From: Thermohalobaculum sp035512995
Lineage (GTDB): Bacteria > Pseudomonadota > Alphaproteobacteria > Rhodobacterales > Rhodobacteraceae
Direction of reading: 5' to 3'
DNA: 16,187 nt
NCBI GenBank assembly: GCA_035512995.1
Contig: DATKCY010000180.1
Coordinates: forward strand, 1 to 16,187
Every line of letters begins with the position of its first letter. Position 1 is the first letter of the stretch. Below are positions 6,232 to 15,174 of the stretch, one piece after another. Under the pieces are notes generated by a model. The model did no database searches and was not told where the DNA came from. It saw only the letters and a list, made by a program, of their open reading frames with translations. The position numbers and the translations under genes were made by a program.

Positions 6232-7503
6232 TCAGCCGCGCGCCGCCATCCAGGCCTGCACGTGCCCGCGCATCGCGTCGGCGACCGTCTCGAGCTCGAT
6301 CTCCCGGATCGCCTCGTCGACGAAGGCCGCGACCAGCATCGCCTCGGCCTGCGGGTACGGCACGCCGCGCGAGCGCAGGTAGAACAGCGCCGTCTCGTCG
6401 AGCGCGCCCGTGGTCGAGCCGTGGCTGCACTTGACGTCGTCGGCATAGATCTCGAGCTCGGGCTTCGCCGCGAACTCGGCGCCGTCCGACAGCAGCACCG
6501 CCTGGCTCATCTGGAAGCCGTCCGTCTTCTGGGCGATCGGCCGGACGAAGATCTTGCCCTGGAAGATGCCCTTCGCCTCGCCCGTCAGCACGTGCTTGAA
6601 CACCTGCCGGCTCTCGCAGCCTTGCGAGCCGTGGGTGACGAAGACGGTGTTGTCGATGTGGGCGTCGCCCTCGCCCATGATCGCGCCGGCGACGTGGCCT
6701 GTGGCGCCGTCGCCCGCGAACTCGATCACCGTCTCGTTCCGCGTGAGCGCGCCGTCGGCGGTGAAGGTGAAGCTCTTGAAGCGGGCTCGCGCGCCGATCC
6801 GGGCGAACAGGTGCGCGGCCTCGGCGGCGCGCTTGCCCTCCTGGATGCGGACGTGGTGGAAGCTGCCGCCGTCGGCGACGTCGACCTCGATCACGCTGTT
6901 GCTCGCGAAGCCCGACTCGAGCAGCACGAGCTCGGCCCCCGGCTCGACCCGGATCACGTGGTGGAGCAGGCTCGCGCCCTCCCCGATCTGGTCGTGGCGC
7001 AGGTGCACCGGCTCGGCCGGCCGGCCGGTCGCGTGCAGCGCCAGCCCCTCGCGCGCCGCCGCGGTGTTGAGCATGGCGAGCGGGCGCGCGACCTTCTCGT
7101 GCCCGGCCGCCTCGATCCTGCCGAAGACCTCGCGCGCGAAGCCGATATCCTGGCGGAGCACATCGCGCAGCCGCGCGATCCGCAGCCCCTCCTGCCCCCG
7201 GTCGTCGCTCAGATCGGCGCGGTAGACGCCGTTGACGAAGCGTTGCCGGCGGGGACGGACGTCGCCGAACTGGCTCGCGATCTCCGGGCTCGCCTCGCCC
7301 TCCTCGACCGGGCGCAGCGGCGCTGCCAGCGGCCGCGGGTCGGTGTACTTCCAGTACTCGTCGCGCCGCGCCGGGGCGCCCGCGTCGAGCAGCCGGGCGC
7401 GGGCCGCCGCGCGCGCCTCGCGCGCCCAGCCAGCCTCCGCGTCGGGCAGCGGCAGATGGTGCAGGAGCGCCTCGGCGTCCCGCCTCTTCGCGTCGGTCGC
7501 CAT
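6232..7503 (-). CDS. sufD: Fe-S cluster assembly protein SufD
   Basis: 423 aa. SufD partners SufB and two SufC ATPases in the cytoplasmic SufBC2D scaffold that builds Fe-S clusters. The variable N-terminal helical part (1-150) includes DEYWKYTDPRPLA (49-61). The beta-helix core is followed by the family's strongest block: HGSQGCESRQVFKHVLTGEA (291-310), KGIFQGKIFVRPIAQKTDGF (311-330) and EIYADDVKCSHGSTTGALDE (351-370). Cys359 and His361 lie in the KCSHG motif; the corresponding His (His360 in E. coli) is important for cluster assembly. The ATG at 7503 has a near-perfect AAGGAGG and lies 11 bases after sufC. A longer frame to 7767 overlaps sufC and is not used. The C-terminal helical bundle (373-423) is complete. 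Confidence 0.96.
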   Translation of the reverse strand: MATDAKRRDAEALLHHLPLPDAEAGWAREARAAARARLLDAGAPARRDEYWKYTDPRPLAAPLRPVEEGEASPEIASQFGDVRPRRQRFVNGVYRADLSDDRGQEGLRIARLRDVLRQDIGFAREVFGRIEAAGHEKVARPLAMLNTAAAREGLALHATGRPAEPVHLRHDQIGEGASLLHHVIRVEPGAELVLLESGFASNSVIEVDVADGGSFHHVRIQEGKRAAEAAHLFARIGARARFKSFTFTADGALTRNETVIEFAGDGATGHVAGAIMGEGDAHIDNTVFVTHGSQGCESRQVFKHVLTGEAKGIFQGKIFVRPIAQKTDGFQMSQAVLLSDGAEFAAKPELEIYADDVKCSHGSTTGALDETALFYLRSRGVPYPQAEAMLVAAFVDEAIREIELETVADAMRGHVQAWMAARG

Positions 7504-7514
7504 CAGTGCCTCCT

Positions 7515-8273
<759 letters not shown>

Positions 8274-8288
8274 CCTGCCCTTGCCATC

Positions 8289-8603
8289 TCATTCCACCGT
8301 CACCGCGGTGCCCGACGCCGAGACCATCAGCATCGAGTCGCCGACGACCTCGTAGTCGAGATCGACGCCCACGACCGCGTTGCCGCCCATGGCCCGCGCG
8401 CGCTCCTGCATCTCGGCCAGCGCCACCCCGCGACCCTCCGCCAGCTTCGCCTCGTAGGCGCCCGAGCGCCCGCCGATCACATCGGAGATCGAGGCCATCC
8501 AGTCGCGCACGAAGTTCGAGCCCATGATCGCCTCGCCGACCACGATGCCGTGGTAGGCGGTGATCCGGCTCCCCTCGACCGACGGGGTCGTGGTGACGAT
8601 CAT
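8289..8603 (-). CDS. YbjQ/UPF0145 family protein
   Basis: A 104-aa protein of the YbjQ/UPF0145 family, often labelled heavy-metal-binding domain. Characteristic patterns are TTTPSVEGSRITAYHGIVVG (residues 4-23), GEAIMGSNFVRDWMASISDV (23-42), ARAMGGNAVVGVDLDYEVVG (69-88) and the terminal strand MLMVSASGTAVTV. The family forms compact oligomers, but its function is not established; it has no cysteines here, so a metal-binding role is not evident. A GGAAGG ribosome-binding site precedes the ATG. It sits 28 bases after the unrecognised 104-aa gene and 15 bases before sufC, inside the suf operon. A small stem (8617-8630) lies just before its ribosome-binding site. Confidence 0.9.
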   Translation of the reverse strand: MIVTTTPSVEGSRITAYHGIVVGEAIMGSNFVRDWMASISDVIGGRSGAYEAKLAEGRGVALAEMQERARAMGGNAVVGVDLDYEVVGDSMLMVSASGTAVTVE

Positions 8604-8631
8604 CGCGGCCTTCCGCGCGGCTTGAGCCGCC

Positions 8632-8946
8632 TCAGCGGCGCCGGTGCTGCGGGCGGCCGACGCTCGGGTCGATCAGCCGGTCCATCATCGCGAGGAACGT
8701 CGCGCGCCCGCCGACGCCGGTGATCGTCTCGCCGTTCGGACGGACCATCTCCCAGCTCTCGTCGCGCAGCGACTGGACGCGCACGACCATGCCGGGCTCG
8801 TCCGAGCCCTCGGGACGCAGGACCTCGAAGGCCGTCATCTCGGCGTTCGGCTCGATCTTCACCTCGTGGCCCTGCTCGCGCAGGTGCTTCTCGGCGGCCT
8901 CGGCCAGCGACAGAAGCTCGGCGCCTTCCTGTGGGTTCTGCAACAT
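8632..8946 (-). CDS. Uncharacterised 104-aa protein in the suf operon
   Basis: I do not recognise this protein. It begins with an amphipathic helix (GAELLSLAEAAEKHLREQGH, residues 8-27), followed by alternating likely strands (VKIEPN, TAFEVLRP, GMVVRVQSLRDESWEMVRP at 52-70), a glycine turn TGVGGR and a final helix ATFLAMMDRLID (82-93). The basic tail VGRPQHRRR is probably flexible. It has no cysteines, signal peptide or membrane segment. An AAAGGAA ribosome-binding site precedes the ATG. It is tightly spaced with the YbjQ-like gene downstream (28 bases) and lies 94 bases after the coiled-coil gene. Its place between sufB and sufC suggests co-transcription with Fe-S assembly genes, but a functional link is only inferred. 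Confidence 0.75.
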   Translation of the reverse strand: MLQNPQEGAELLSLAEAAEKHLREQGHEVKIEPNAEMTAFEVLRPEGSDEPGMVVRVQSLRDESWEMVRPNGETITGVGGRATFLAMMDRLIDPSVGRPQHRRR

Positions 8947-9040
8947 CGTGTTCCTTTCCTATCGTTCGCGGCGCACCCCATTGGCGCGCCACGCCTGCCG
9001 GCCCGAGGCTCAACCGGCCTCCGAACGGCATCGGCAAGGT

Positions 9041-9295
9041 TCAGTTTCCAGTTTCCGCGCTCACGCGGAGAACTCCGCTACCCCGGCGATTCAGACGCTG
9101 CTCGATCCGCTCGAGTCGCGCCTTGATCGAAGCGATCTCGCCGTCCTGGGTGACCTCATGCGCCATGAAGGCCGCAATGTGGTGCTTCACCGCCGTCATC
9201 TCGGCGCGCAGGCCCCGCATGTCCTCGCGCATCAGCGAGAACTCGTTCTGCAGCCGCTTGAGTATCTCGAGTACCAGGCTGTCCGACTCGGCCAT
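9041..9295 (-). CDS. Small coiled-coil protein
   Basis: An 84-aa hydrophilic protein, almost entirely heptad-like from residue 7 to 70: LVLEILKRLQNEFSLMRED (7-25), LRAEMTAVKHHIAAF (29-43), then GEIASIKARLERIEQRLNRR (52-71). It is predicted to be a coiled-coil oligomer. Similar short coiled-coil proteins are common in alphaproteobacteria, but I know of no assigned role. The start is supported by GGAGGGA about 8 bases upstream. It lies 21 bases after sufB on the same strand, so it is very likely co-transcribed. The 90-odd bases that follow it before the next gene hold nothing I can name. Confidence 0.75.
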   Translation of the reverse strand: MAESDSLVLEILKRLQNEFSLMREDMRGLRAEMTAVKHHIAAFMAHEVTQDGEIASIKARLERIEQRLNRRGSGVLRVSAETGN

Positions 9296-9316
9296 CGTAC
9301 GCTCCCTCCGCGGCCC

Positions 9317-10864
<1,548 letters not shown>

Positions 10865-10886
10865 CTGATGTCCTTCCCGCTGTCCG

Positions 10887-11996
10887 TCAGGCGGCGCGCG
10901 CGCGGCGTCGCCGGTAGTGGTCTGCCCAGGCCTCGACGAAAGCCACCACCTCCGCCTCGGTCGTCGCGGGGCCGATCGAGACCCGGATCGCCGATCCGGT
11001 CAGCCCCGCGCCCAGCCCCATCGCCTCGAGGGCGCGGCTTCGGCTCACCTTGCCCGACGAGCAGGCGCTGCCCGCGCTGATCGCGAAGCCCGCGAGGTCG
11101 AGCTGGATCACCTGCACCTCGCCCGGCCAGCCCGGCACCGCGAAGCACGAGGTGTTCGGCAGGCGGCGCGCGCCCCTGCCTACAAAGATCGTGTCCGGGA
11201 CGGCGGCTTCAAGGCGGCTTTCTAGAATGTCTCTAAGTTTTTCCACGCGCGACCAGACGCCGCTGTCGAGCTCCCGCCGCGCGGCCTCCGCCGCGGCGCC
11301 GAAGCCCGCGATGCCGGCGACGTTCTCGGTGCCCGAGCGGCGGCGCCCCTCCTGCCCGCCCCCCGGGATCAGCGGACGCGCCGGCAGCCCGTCGCGCGCG
11401 ACGAGCGCGCCGACCCCGCGCGGCCCCCCGAGCTTGCCCGAGGAGAGCACGACGTAGTCCGACCCCGGCGCCTTCGCGTCGACCGGCATCCGGCCGGCCG
11501 CCTGCGCCATGTCGCGCAGGAGCACGACGCCGTGGTCGAGGCAGGCCCGCCACAGCATCCCGTCCTCCACGATCCCGGTCTCGCCGCTGGCCCAGGAGAC
11601 GCCGACGAGGTCCGCCGGCGCGACCCGCTCCTCGAAGCCGTCGAGCGCGGCCCGGCCGTGCCGGTCGACCACGAGCGCCGCCGCGCGGCCGTCGTCGAGC
11701 CAGGCGGTCAGGCAGTCGTGCGCGGTCGGCGAGACGTGGACCCGGCGGTCGTGCGCCGCGATCGCGGTCGCCACGGCCTCGCTCGCGCCCGCCGTGAAGA
11801 CCACCGCGTCCGGCTCGGCCCCGACCAGGGCCGCCACCTGCGCCCGCGCCCGCTCGACGACCGCGCGCGCGGCACGGCCCTCGGCATGGACGCTCGAGGG
11901 GTTGCCGCCGACGTCCATCGCGGCGAGCACCGCCTCGCGCGCCTCGCGCCTCAGCGGCGCCGCGGCGTTCCAGTCGAGATAGATGCGGCCGCTCAC
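10887..11996 (-). CDS. IscS/NifS-like class I cysteine desulfurase, divergent
   Basis: 369 aa from a GTG that overlaps the iscR stop (GTGA), implying translational coupling. The fold is a class V aminotransferase; the expected reaction is cysteine to alanine plus enzyme persulfide. Visible are YLDWNAAAPLRREA (6-19), GNPSSVHAEGRAAR (31-44), His93, Gln165, the PLP lysine Lys188 in SSGKLGGPRGVGAL, the GTENVAGIAG block (222-231) and active Cys312 in SAGSACSSGKV. Odd points: the residue before the PLP lysine is Gly187, where His is usual, and the usual ANNETG motif reads ASGETG (136-141), replacing two Asn of which one contacts PLP in known structures. It may therefore be slower, specialised or non-catalytic. 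Codons 252-259 are AT-ending, unlike the rest, and contain an operator-like site (11221-11237). Confidence 0.9.
   Translation of the reverse strand: MSGRIYLDWNAAAPLRREAREAVLAAMDVGGNPSSVHAEGRAARAVVERARAQVAALVGAEPDAVVFTAGASEAVATAIAAHDRRVHVSPTAHDCLTAWLDDGRAAALVVDRHGRAALDGFEERVAPADLVGVSWASGETGIVEDGMLWRACLDHGVVLLRDMAQAAGRMPVDAKAPGSDYVVLSSGKLGGPRGVGALVARDGLPARPLIPGGGQEGRRRSGTENVAGIAGFGAAAEAARRELDSGVWSRVEKLRDILESRLEAAVPDTIFVGRGARRLPNTSCFAVPGWPGEVQVIQLDLAGFAISAGSACSSGKVSRSRALEAMGLGAGLTGSAIRVSIGPATTEAEVVAFVEAWADHYRRRRARAA
11221..11237. promoter_or_regulatory. Intragenic copy of the ICE-like operator motif
   Basis: Read on the minus strand, TAGAGACATTCTAGA (11221-11235) matches 13 of 15 bases of TAGAAACATTCTAAA in the iscR promoter box. 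It lies within the desulfurase codons for Lys253-Glu259, which read AAA CTT AGA GAC ATT CTA GAA in a gene otherwise dominated by G/C-ending codons. It is about 1.35 kb from the promoter box and about 360 bases upstream of the sufB start. Function as a binding site is inferred only from the similarity. Confidence 0.4.
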
Positions 11997-12460
11997 GCCT
12001 CGGCCTCCTCCTCGAGCATGCCCGCGAAGTCGGGCACCGCGGGGCACGGCGTCAGCCGGCCGGCCACGACGTCGGCAAGCGTCGTGCGGCTCAGGAACAC
12101 GTGCACGTGCGCCGACAGCTGCTCCCAGAGCGCGTGCGTCAGGCACTGCGCATCCGGGCCGCAGGCGCCGGCCTCGCGGCCCTCGCAGCCCATGGCGTTC
12201 AGCCGCTCGTCGACCGCGGCCATGACCTGCGCGATCGTGACCTCGCGCGCCGGCCGCGCCAGCCGGTAGCCGCCGCCGGGACCGCGGACCGACTCGACCA
12301 GGCCGCCGCGCCTGAGGCGCACGAACAGCTGCTCGAGATAGGACAGGCTGATCGACTGGCGCCCGGCGATGTCGGCCAGCGGCACCGGCGCATCCCCGCC
12401 CGACAGCGCGATGTCGGCGAGCGCGGTCACCGCGTAGCGGCCCTTGGTGCTGAGCTTCAT
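11993..12460 (-). CDS. iscR: Rrf2-family Fe-S-responsive regulator, IscR type
   Basis: 155 aa. IscR is a dimeric winged-helix repressor/activator that carries a [2Fe-2S] cluster and matches Fe-S assembly to demand. The N-terminus MKLSTKGRYAVTALADIAL (1-19) is canonical; the recognition helix ISLSYLEQLFVRLRRGGLV spans 37-55 and the wing is VRGPGGGYRLAR (58-69). Cluster ligands are clear: Cys92, Cys100, Cys106 and His109 (E. coli uses Cys92, 98, 104 and His107), with two extra residues between the first two Cys. A further Cys is near the C-terminus (TPCPAVPD). GGAGG sits 8 bases before the ATG. It is the first gene of the suf operon, overlaps the desulfurase start, and probably represses its own operon. 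Confidence 0.93.
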   Translation of the reverse strand: MKLSTKGRYAVTALADIALSGGDAPVPLADIAGRQSISLSYLEQLFVRLRRGGLVESVRGPGGGYRLARPAREVTIAQVMAAVDERLNAMGCEGREAGACGPDAQCLTHALWEQLSAHVHVFLSRTTLADVVAGRLTPCPAVPDFAGMLEEEAEA

Positions 12461-12480
12461 CCTTCGGCACCTCCATCGGC

Positions 12481-12494
12481 GCCCCGATCGGGGC
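12481..12494. repeat. Perfect 14-bp palindrome in the iscR leader
   Basis: GCCCCGATCGGGGC is an exact self-complementary 14-mer, lying 21-34 bases upstream of the iscR ATG and just beyond its ribosome-binding site (CCTCC on the plus strand near 12470). With no loop it would make a poor RNA hairpin, so a dimeric protein-binding site or chance in GC-rich DNA are the options. Confidence 0.4.
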
Positions 12495-12570
12495 CGGATT
12501 ACCGCGCAAGACGTTGACCGGACGGGGGCCGCCGATTACCTCCCTCGGCACGCCCGCCGGCAGATCGCGA

Positions 12571-12587
12571 TTTAGAATGTTTCTAGA
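12571..12587. promoter_or_regulatory. ICE-like (Irr box) operator in the iscR promoter
   Basis: TTTAGAATGTTTCTAGA closely follows the Irr-box (iron control element) pattern TTTAGAA-N3-TTCTAAA known from alphaproteobacteria, with one deviation in the right arm (TTCTAGA). It is one of very few AT-rich spots in the area and overlaps the predicted iscR -10 hexamer, a position that suits repression. The assignment to Irr rests on motif recall; another iron- or cluster-responsive regulator, including IscR itself, is possible. Confidence 0.6.
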
Positions 12588-12608
12588 TTAGCCGACCAAA
12601 CGAGTCAA
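12580..12608 (-). promoter_or_regulatory. Predicted iscR-suf promoter
   Basis: On the minus strand, TTGACT (12603-12608) and TAGAAA (12580-12585) are separated by exactly 17 bases: a -35 matching 5 of 6 and a -10 matching 4 of 6 of the sigma-70 consensus. Transcription would begin near 12573, giving a leader of about 110 bases. The -10 lies inside the ICE-like box. The whole divergent gap is 12461-12646; I see no comparable promoter for the plus-strand hydrolase gene. Confidence 0.6.
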
Positions 12609-12646
12609 GCAAACCGCCCCTCGCGAAGCGGCGGCGGAGGACGCGC

Positions 12647-13297
12647 ATGCCAGAGGTGATCTTCCCGGGGCCCGAGGGCCGTCTCGAGGGGCGCTATCAT
12701 CCGCAGTCGGGGCGCGACGCGCCGATCGCGCTGATCCTGCATCCGCACCCGCAGTACGGCGGCACGATGAACAACCCGGTCACCTACGCGCTGCACTACG
12801 CGTTCCGCGACCTCGGCTTCACCGTGCTCCGCTTCAACTTCCGCGGCGTCGGGCGCAGCCAGGGCGAGTACGACCAGGGGGTGGGCGAGCTCTCCGACGC
12901 CGCGGCCGCCCTCGACTACCTGCAGGCGCAGAACCCGAACGCCCGCGCCTGCTGGGTCGCAGGCTTCTCGTTCGGCGCCTGGATCGCGATGCAGCTCCTG
13001 ATGCGGCGGCCCGAGATCAACGGCTTCATCTCGGCGGCGCCGCCGGCCAACATGTACGACTTCTCGTTCCTCGCCCCCTGCCCGTCGTCGGGGCTCATCA
13101 TCCACGGCGGCGCCGACCGCATCGTGCCGGGAGAGGACGTGGGAAAGCTCGCGGCGAAGCTGAAGGCCCAGCGCGGCATCACCATCACCCACCAGACGGT
13201 CGACGAGGGCAACCACTTCTTCGAGCCGATGCTCGAGACGATGATCGAATCGGTCAAGCAGTACGTCCGCGACCGGATGGTCGAAGGCGGCCGCTGA
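12647..13297 (+). CDS. Alpha/beta hydrolase (COG2945-like)
   Basis: A 216-aa soluble alpha/beta hydrolase. A likely oxyanion loop and HPHP motif is LHPHPQYGGTMNNP (residues 31-44), followed by NFRGVGRSQG (64-73). The nucleophile elbow is GFSFG with Ser108. The acid is probably Asp157 in HGGADRIVP and the base His190 in EGNHFFE, so the triad is complete. Substrate is unknown; family members act on ester-like bonds, and many are uncharacterised. A GGAGG ribosome-binding site lies 7 bases before the ATG. It is divergent from iscR across a 186-base gap that contains the ICE-like box, and this hydrolase/iscR arrangement recurs in alphaproteobacteria as far as I recall. It converges on the 54-aa membrane protein gene with 31 bases between stops. 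Confidence 0.9.
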   Translation: MPEVIFPGPEGRLEGRYHPQSGRDAPIALILHPHPQYGGTMNNPVTYALHYAFRDLGFTVLRFNFRGVGRSQGEYDQGVGELSDAAAALDYLQAQNPNARACWVAGFSFGAWIAMQLLMRRPEINGFISAAPPANMYDFSFLAPCPSSGLIIHGGADRIVPGEDVGKLAAKLKAQRGITITHQTVDEGNHFFEPMLETMIESVKQYVRDRMVEGGR

Positions 13298-13328
13298 GAT
13301 TCCATCCCGCGGGCCCGGCAGGCGCGTC

Positions 13329-13493
13329 TCAGCCGCGCGCCTTCCAGAGAGCCACGGCCAGGGCCACGACCATCAGCGACAGGCCCATCGGGCTCAGCGC
13401 CAGCGACAGGAACCACTGGGCCCCGCCCTCGGCCCCGGCGGCCAGCGTCTGGCCCACGCCCCCGGTCGCCTTCCCCACCACCTGGTCGAGCAT
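13329..13493 (-). CDS. 54-aa single-span membrane protein coupled to recN
   Basis: A short reading frame of 54 codons. Its ATG shares one base with the recN stop (TGATG), an arrangement typical of translational coupling. The first 26 residues are Gly/Ala-rich (MLDQVVGKATGGVGQTLAAG at 1-20). Residues 27-49 form one hydrophobic helix (WFLSLALSPMGLSLMVVALA and onward), and the chain ends WKARG, so the C-terminus is probably cytoplasmic. I do not recognise a family. Support is the clean membrane-protein composition, the start/stop overlap and the filling of the gap between recN and the convergent hydrolase gene. No separate ribosome-binding site is evident. It could still be a chance frame in GC-rich DNA. 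Confidence 0.6.
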   Translation of the reverse strand: MLDQVVGKATGGVGQTLAAGAEGGAQWFLSLALSPMGLSLMVVALAVALWKARG

Positions 13494-15151
13494 CACGGCC
13501 GCTCCTTGCCGATCAGCACGCGCGCGGCCGAGCGCGCCTCGTCGGTCACCCGCTCGCCCGCCAGCATGCGCGCAATCTCGTCCAGCCTGTGGCTCTCCGC
13601 CAGCGGGGTCACGTCGGTCCGCGTCACGGTGCCGTCCGAGGACTTGGCGATGCGGAAGTGCCGGTCGGCCTTCGCCGCCACCTGCGGGCTGTGGGTCACG
13701 ACCAGCACCTGCGCGTCGCCGGCGAGCCGCGCCAGCCGCTGCCCGACAGCGTCGGCGGTCGCGCCGCCGACCCCCCGGTCGATCTCGTCGAACACCATCG
13801 CGAGGCCGGCGCCGCGCCCCGCGAGGCAGACCTTCATCGCGAGCAGGAAGCGCGAGAGCTCCCCGCCCGATGCGATGCGGGCGATCGGCCCCTCGGGCAT
13901 CCCCGGATTGGTGGTCGCCATGAAGGCGACGTCGTCGCGTCCCTCGGGTCCGGGGCCTGCCTCGGCGATGCGGGTCGCGAAGCGCGCGGCCTCCATGCGG
14001 AGCGGACCGAGCTCGGCCGTCACCGCGCCGTCCAGCCGCTCGGCTCCGGCGCGGCGGGCGGCGCTCAAGGCATCGGCGGCGGCGGCATAGGCCTTCTCCG
14101 CCGCGCGGGCCTCGGCCTCGAGCGCGCCGATCCGCTCCGCGCCCGCGTCGAGCGCCGCGAGGTCGGCCGCGAGCCGCTCGGCGAGCCCCGGCAGCGCGTC
14201 CGGCGTCACCCGGTGCTTACGCGCGAGCGCGCGGAGCGCGAACAGCCGTTCCTCGACCGCCTCGAGCCGCGCGGGGTCGAAGGTCAGCGCCTCGAGCGCC
14301 TCGGCCACCCCGCGCTCGGCCTCGGCGAGCTCGGCCATCGCCCGGTCGATCGCCTCGATCGCGCCGTCGAGGCGGCCCTCGGCCCGGTCCGCGACATGGG
14401 TCAGCCGCTGCAGCGCCGCCGCCAGCGCCCCCTCGGCCTGCGGCGACAGCTCGTCCGCGGCCTTCGCGACCTCCTCGCGGATGCGCTCCGCTGCCTGCAT
14501 CAGCCGCCGCTCGGCATCCAGCGCCTCGTCCTCGCCGGGCTCGGGCGCCAGACGCTCCAGCTCGTCCACCGCATGGCGCAGGAAGTCGGCGTCGGCCGCG
14601 GCGCGCGCGACCTGCTCCTCGGCCTCCGCCAGCGCCCGGACGGCGGCGCTCCGCGCCTCCCACGCGCTGCGCACCGCCGCGCGCTCGTCCCCGAGCCCCG
14701 CCCAGGCATCGAGCAGCGCGCGGTGGCGGCGCTGGTCCAGCAGGCCCCGCTCGTCGTGCTGGCCGTGCACCTCGACCAGCCGCTCGCCGATCTGCGCCAG
14801 CGCCTCGGCGCTCGCCCGCCGGTCGTTGACGAAGGCGCGGGACGGGCCGTCCTCGGCCGCCGTGCGGCGGAGCACCAGCCCGCCGTCCCCGGCATCGAAT
14901 CCCAGCTCCTCCAGCAGCGCGAAGACCTCGTGCTCCGGCGGCAGCGCGAACTCCGCCGCGACCGAGCCCTGCCCCGCGCCCGCGCGCACGAGCCCCCGGC
15001 CGGCCGTGCGGCCGAGCGCGAAGCCGAGCGCGTCGAGCAGGATCGACTTGCCCGCCCCGGTCTCGCCGGTCAGCACGTTGAGCCCGGACCCGAACTCGAG
15101 GTCCAGCGTCTCGATCAGGACGATGTCGCGGATCTCGAGCCGCCGGAGCAT
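13493..15151 (-). CDS. recN: DNA repair protein RecN
   Basis: 552 aa, normal RecN length. RecN is an SMC-like ATPase that acts early in double-strand-break repair. Visible are the N-terminal MLRRLEIRDIVLIETLDLEF (1-20), Walker A GETGAGKS (29-36, Lys35), VEVHGQHDERGLLD in the first head half, and a long Ala/Glu/Arg-rich coiled-coil middle (about 170-370). The C-terminal head has FMATTNPGM, signature ASGGELSRFLLAMK, Walker B VFDEIDRGVGG and a VVTHSPQVAAKAD switch region. The ATG at 15151 is preceded by an AGGGGG stretch; longer frames run into bamD and are not used. It starts 23 bases after bamD, and its stop overlaps the next small gene. No LexA box is evident in that 23-base gap, so it is probably expressed from the bamD side. 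Confidence 0.96.
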   Translation of the reverse strand: MLRRLEIRDIVLIETLDLEFGSGLNVLTGETGAGKSILLDALGFALGRTAGRGLVRAGAGQGSVAAEFALPPEHEVFALLEELGFDAGDGGLVLRRTAAEDGPSRAFVNDRRASAEALAQIGERLVEVHGQHDERGLLDQRRHRALLDAWAGLGDERAAVRSAWEARSAAVRALAEAEEQVARAAADADFLRHAVDELERLAPEPGEDEALDAERRLMQAAERIREEVAKAADELSPQAEGALAAALQRLTHVADRAEGRLDGAIEAIDRAMAELAEAERGVAEALEALTFDPARLEAVEERLFALRALARKHRVTPDALPGLAERLAADLAALDAGAERIGALEAEARAAEKAYAAAADALSAARRAGAERLDGAVTAELGPLRMEAARFATRIAEAGPGPEGRDDVAFMATTNPGMPEGPIARIASGGELSRFLLAMKVCLAGRGAGLAMVFDEIDRGVGGATADAVGQRLARLAGDAQVLVVTHSPQVAAKADRHFRIAKSSDGTVTRTDVTPLAESHRLDEIARMLAGERVTDEARSAARVLIGKERP

Positions 15152-15174
15152 GCCCCCTGCCGCCGGGCCCGGCG

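Noticed and set aside
8617..8630. Stem GCGGC-TTGA-GCCGC between two small suf-operon genes
   Set aside because: Five base pairs in GC-rich DNA with no U-tract; not enough to call a terminator or attenuator.
9043..9068. Tandem AGTTTCC repeat and CCGCG-CTCA-CGCGG hairpin at the end of the coiled-coil gene
   Set aside because: Only two 7-base copies and a 5-bp stem, within or at the edge of coding sequence; likely chance.
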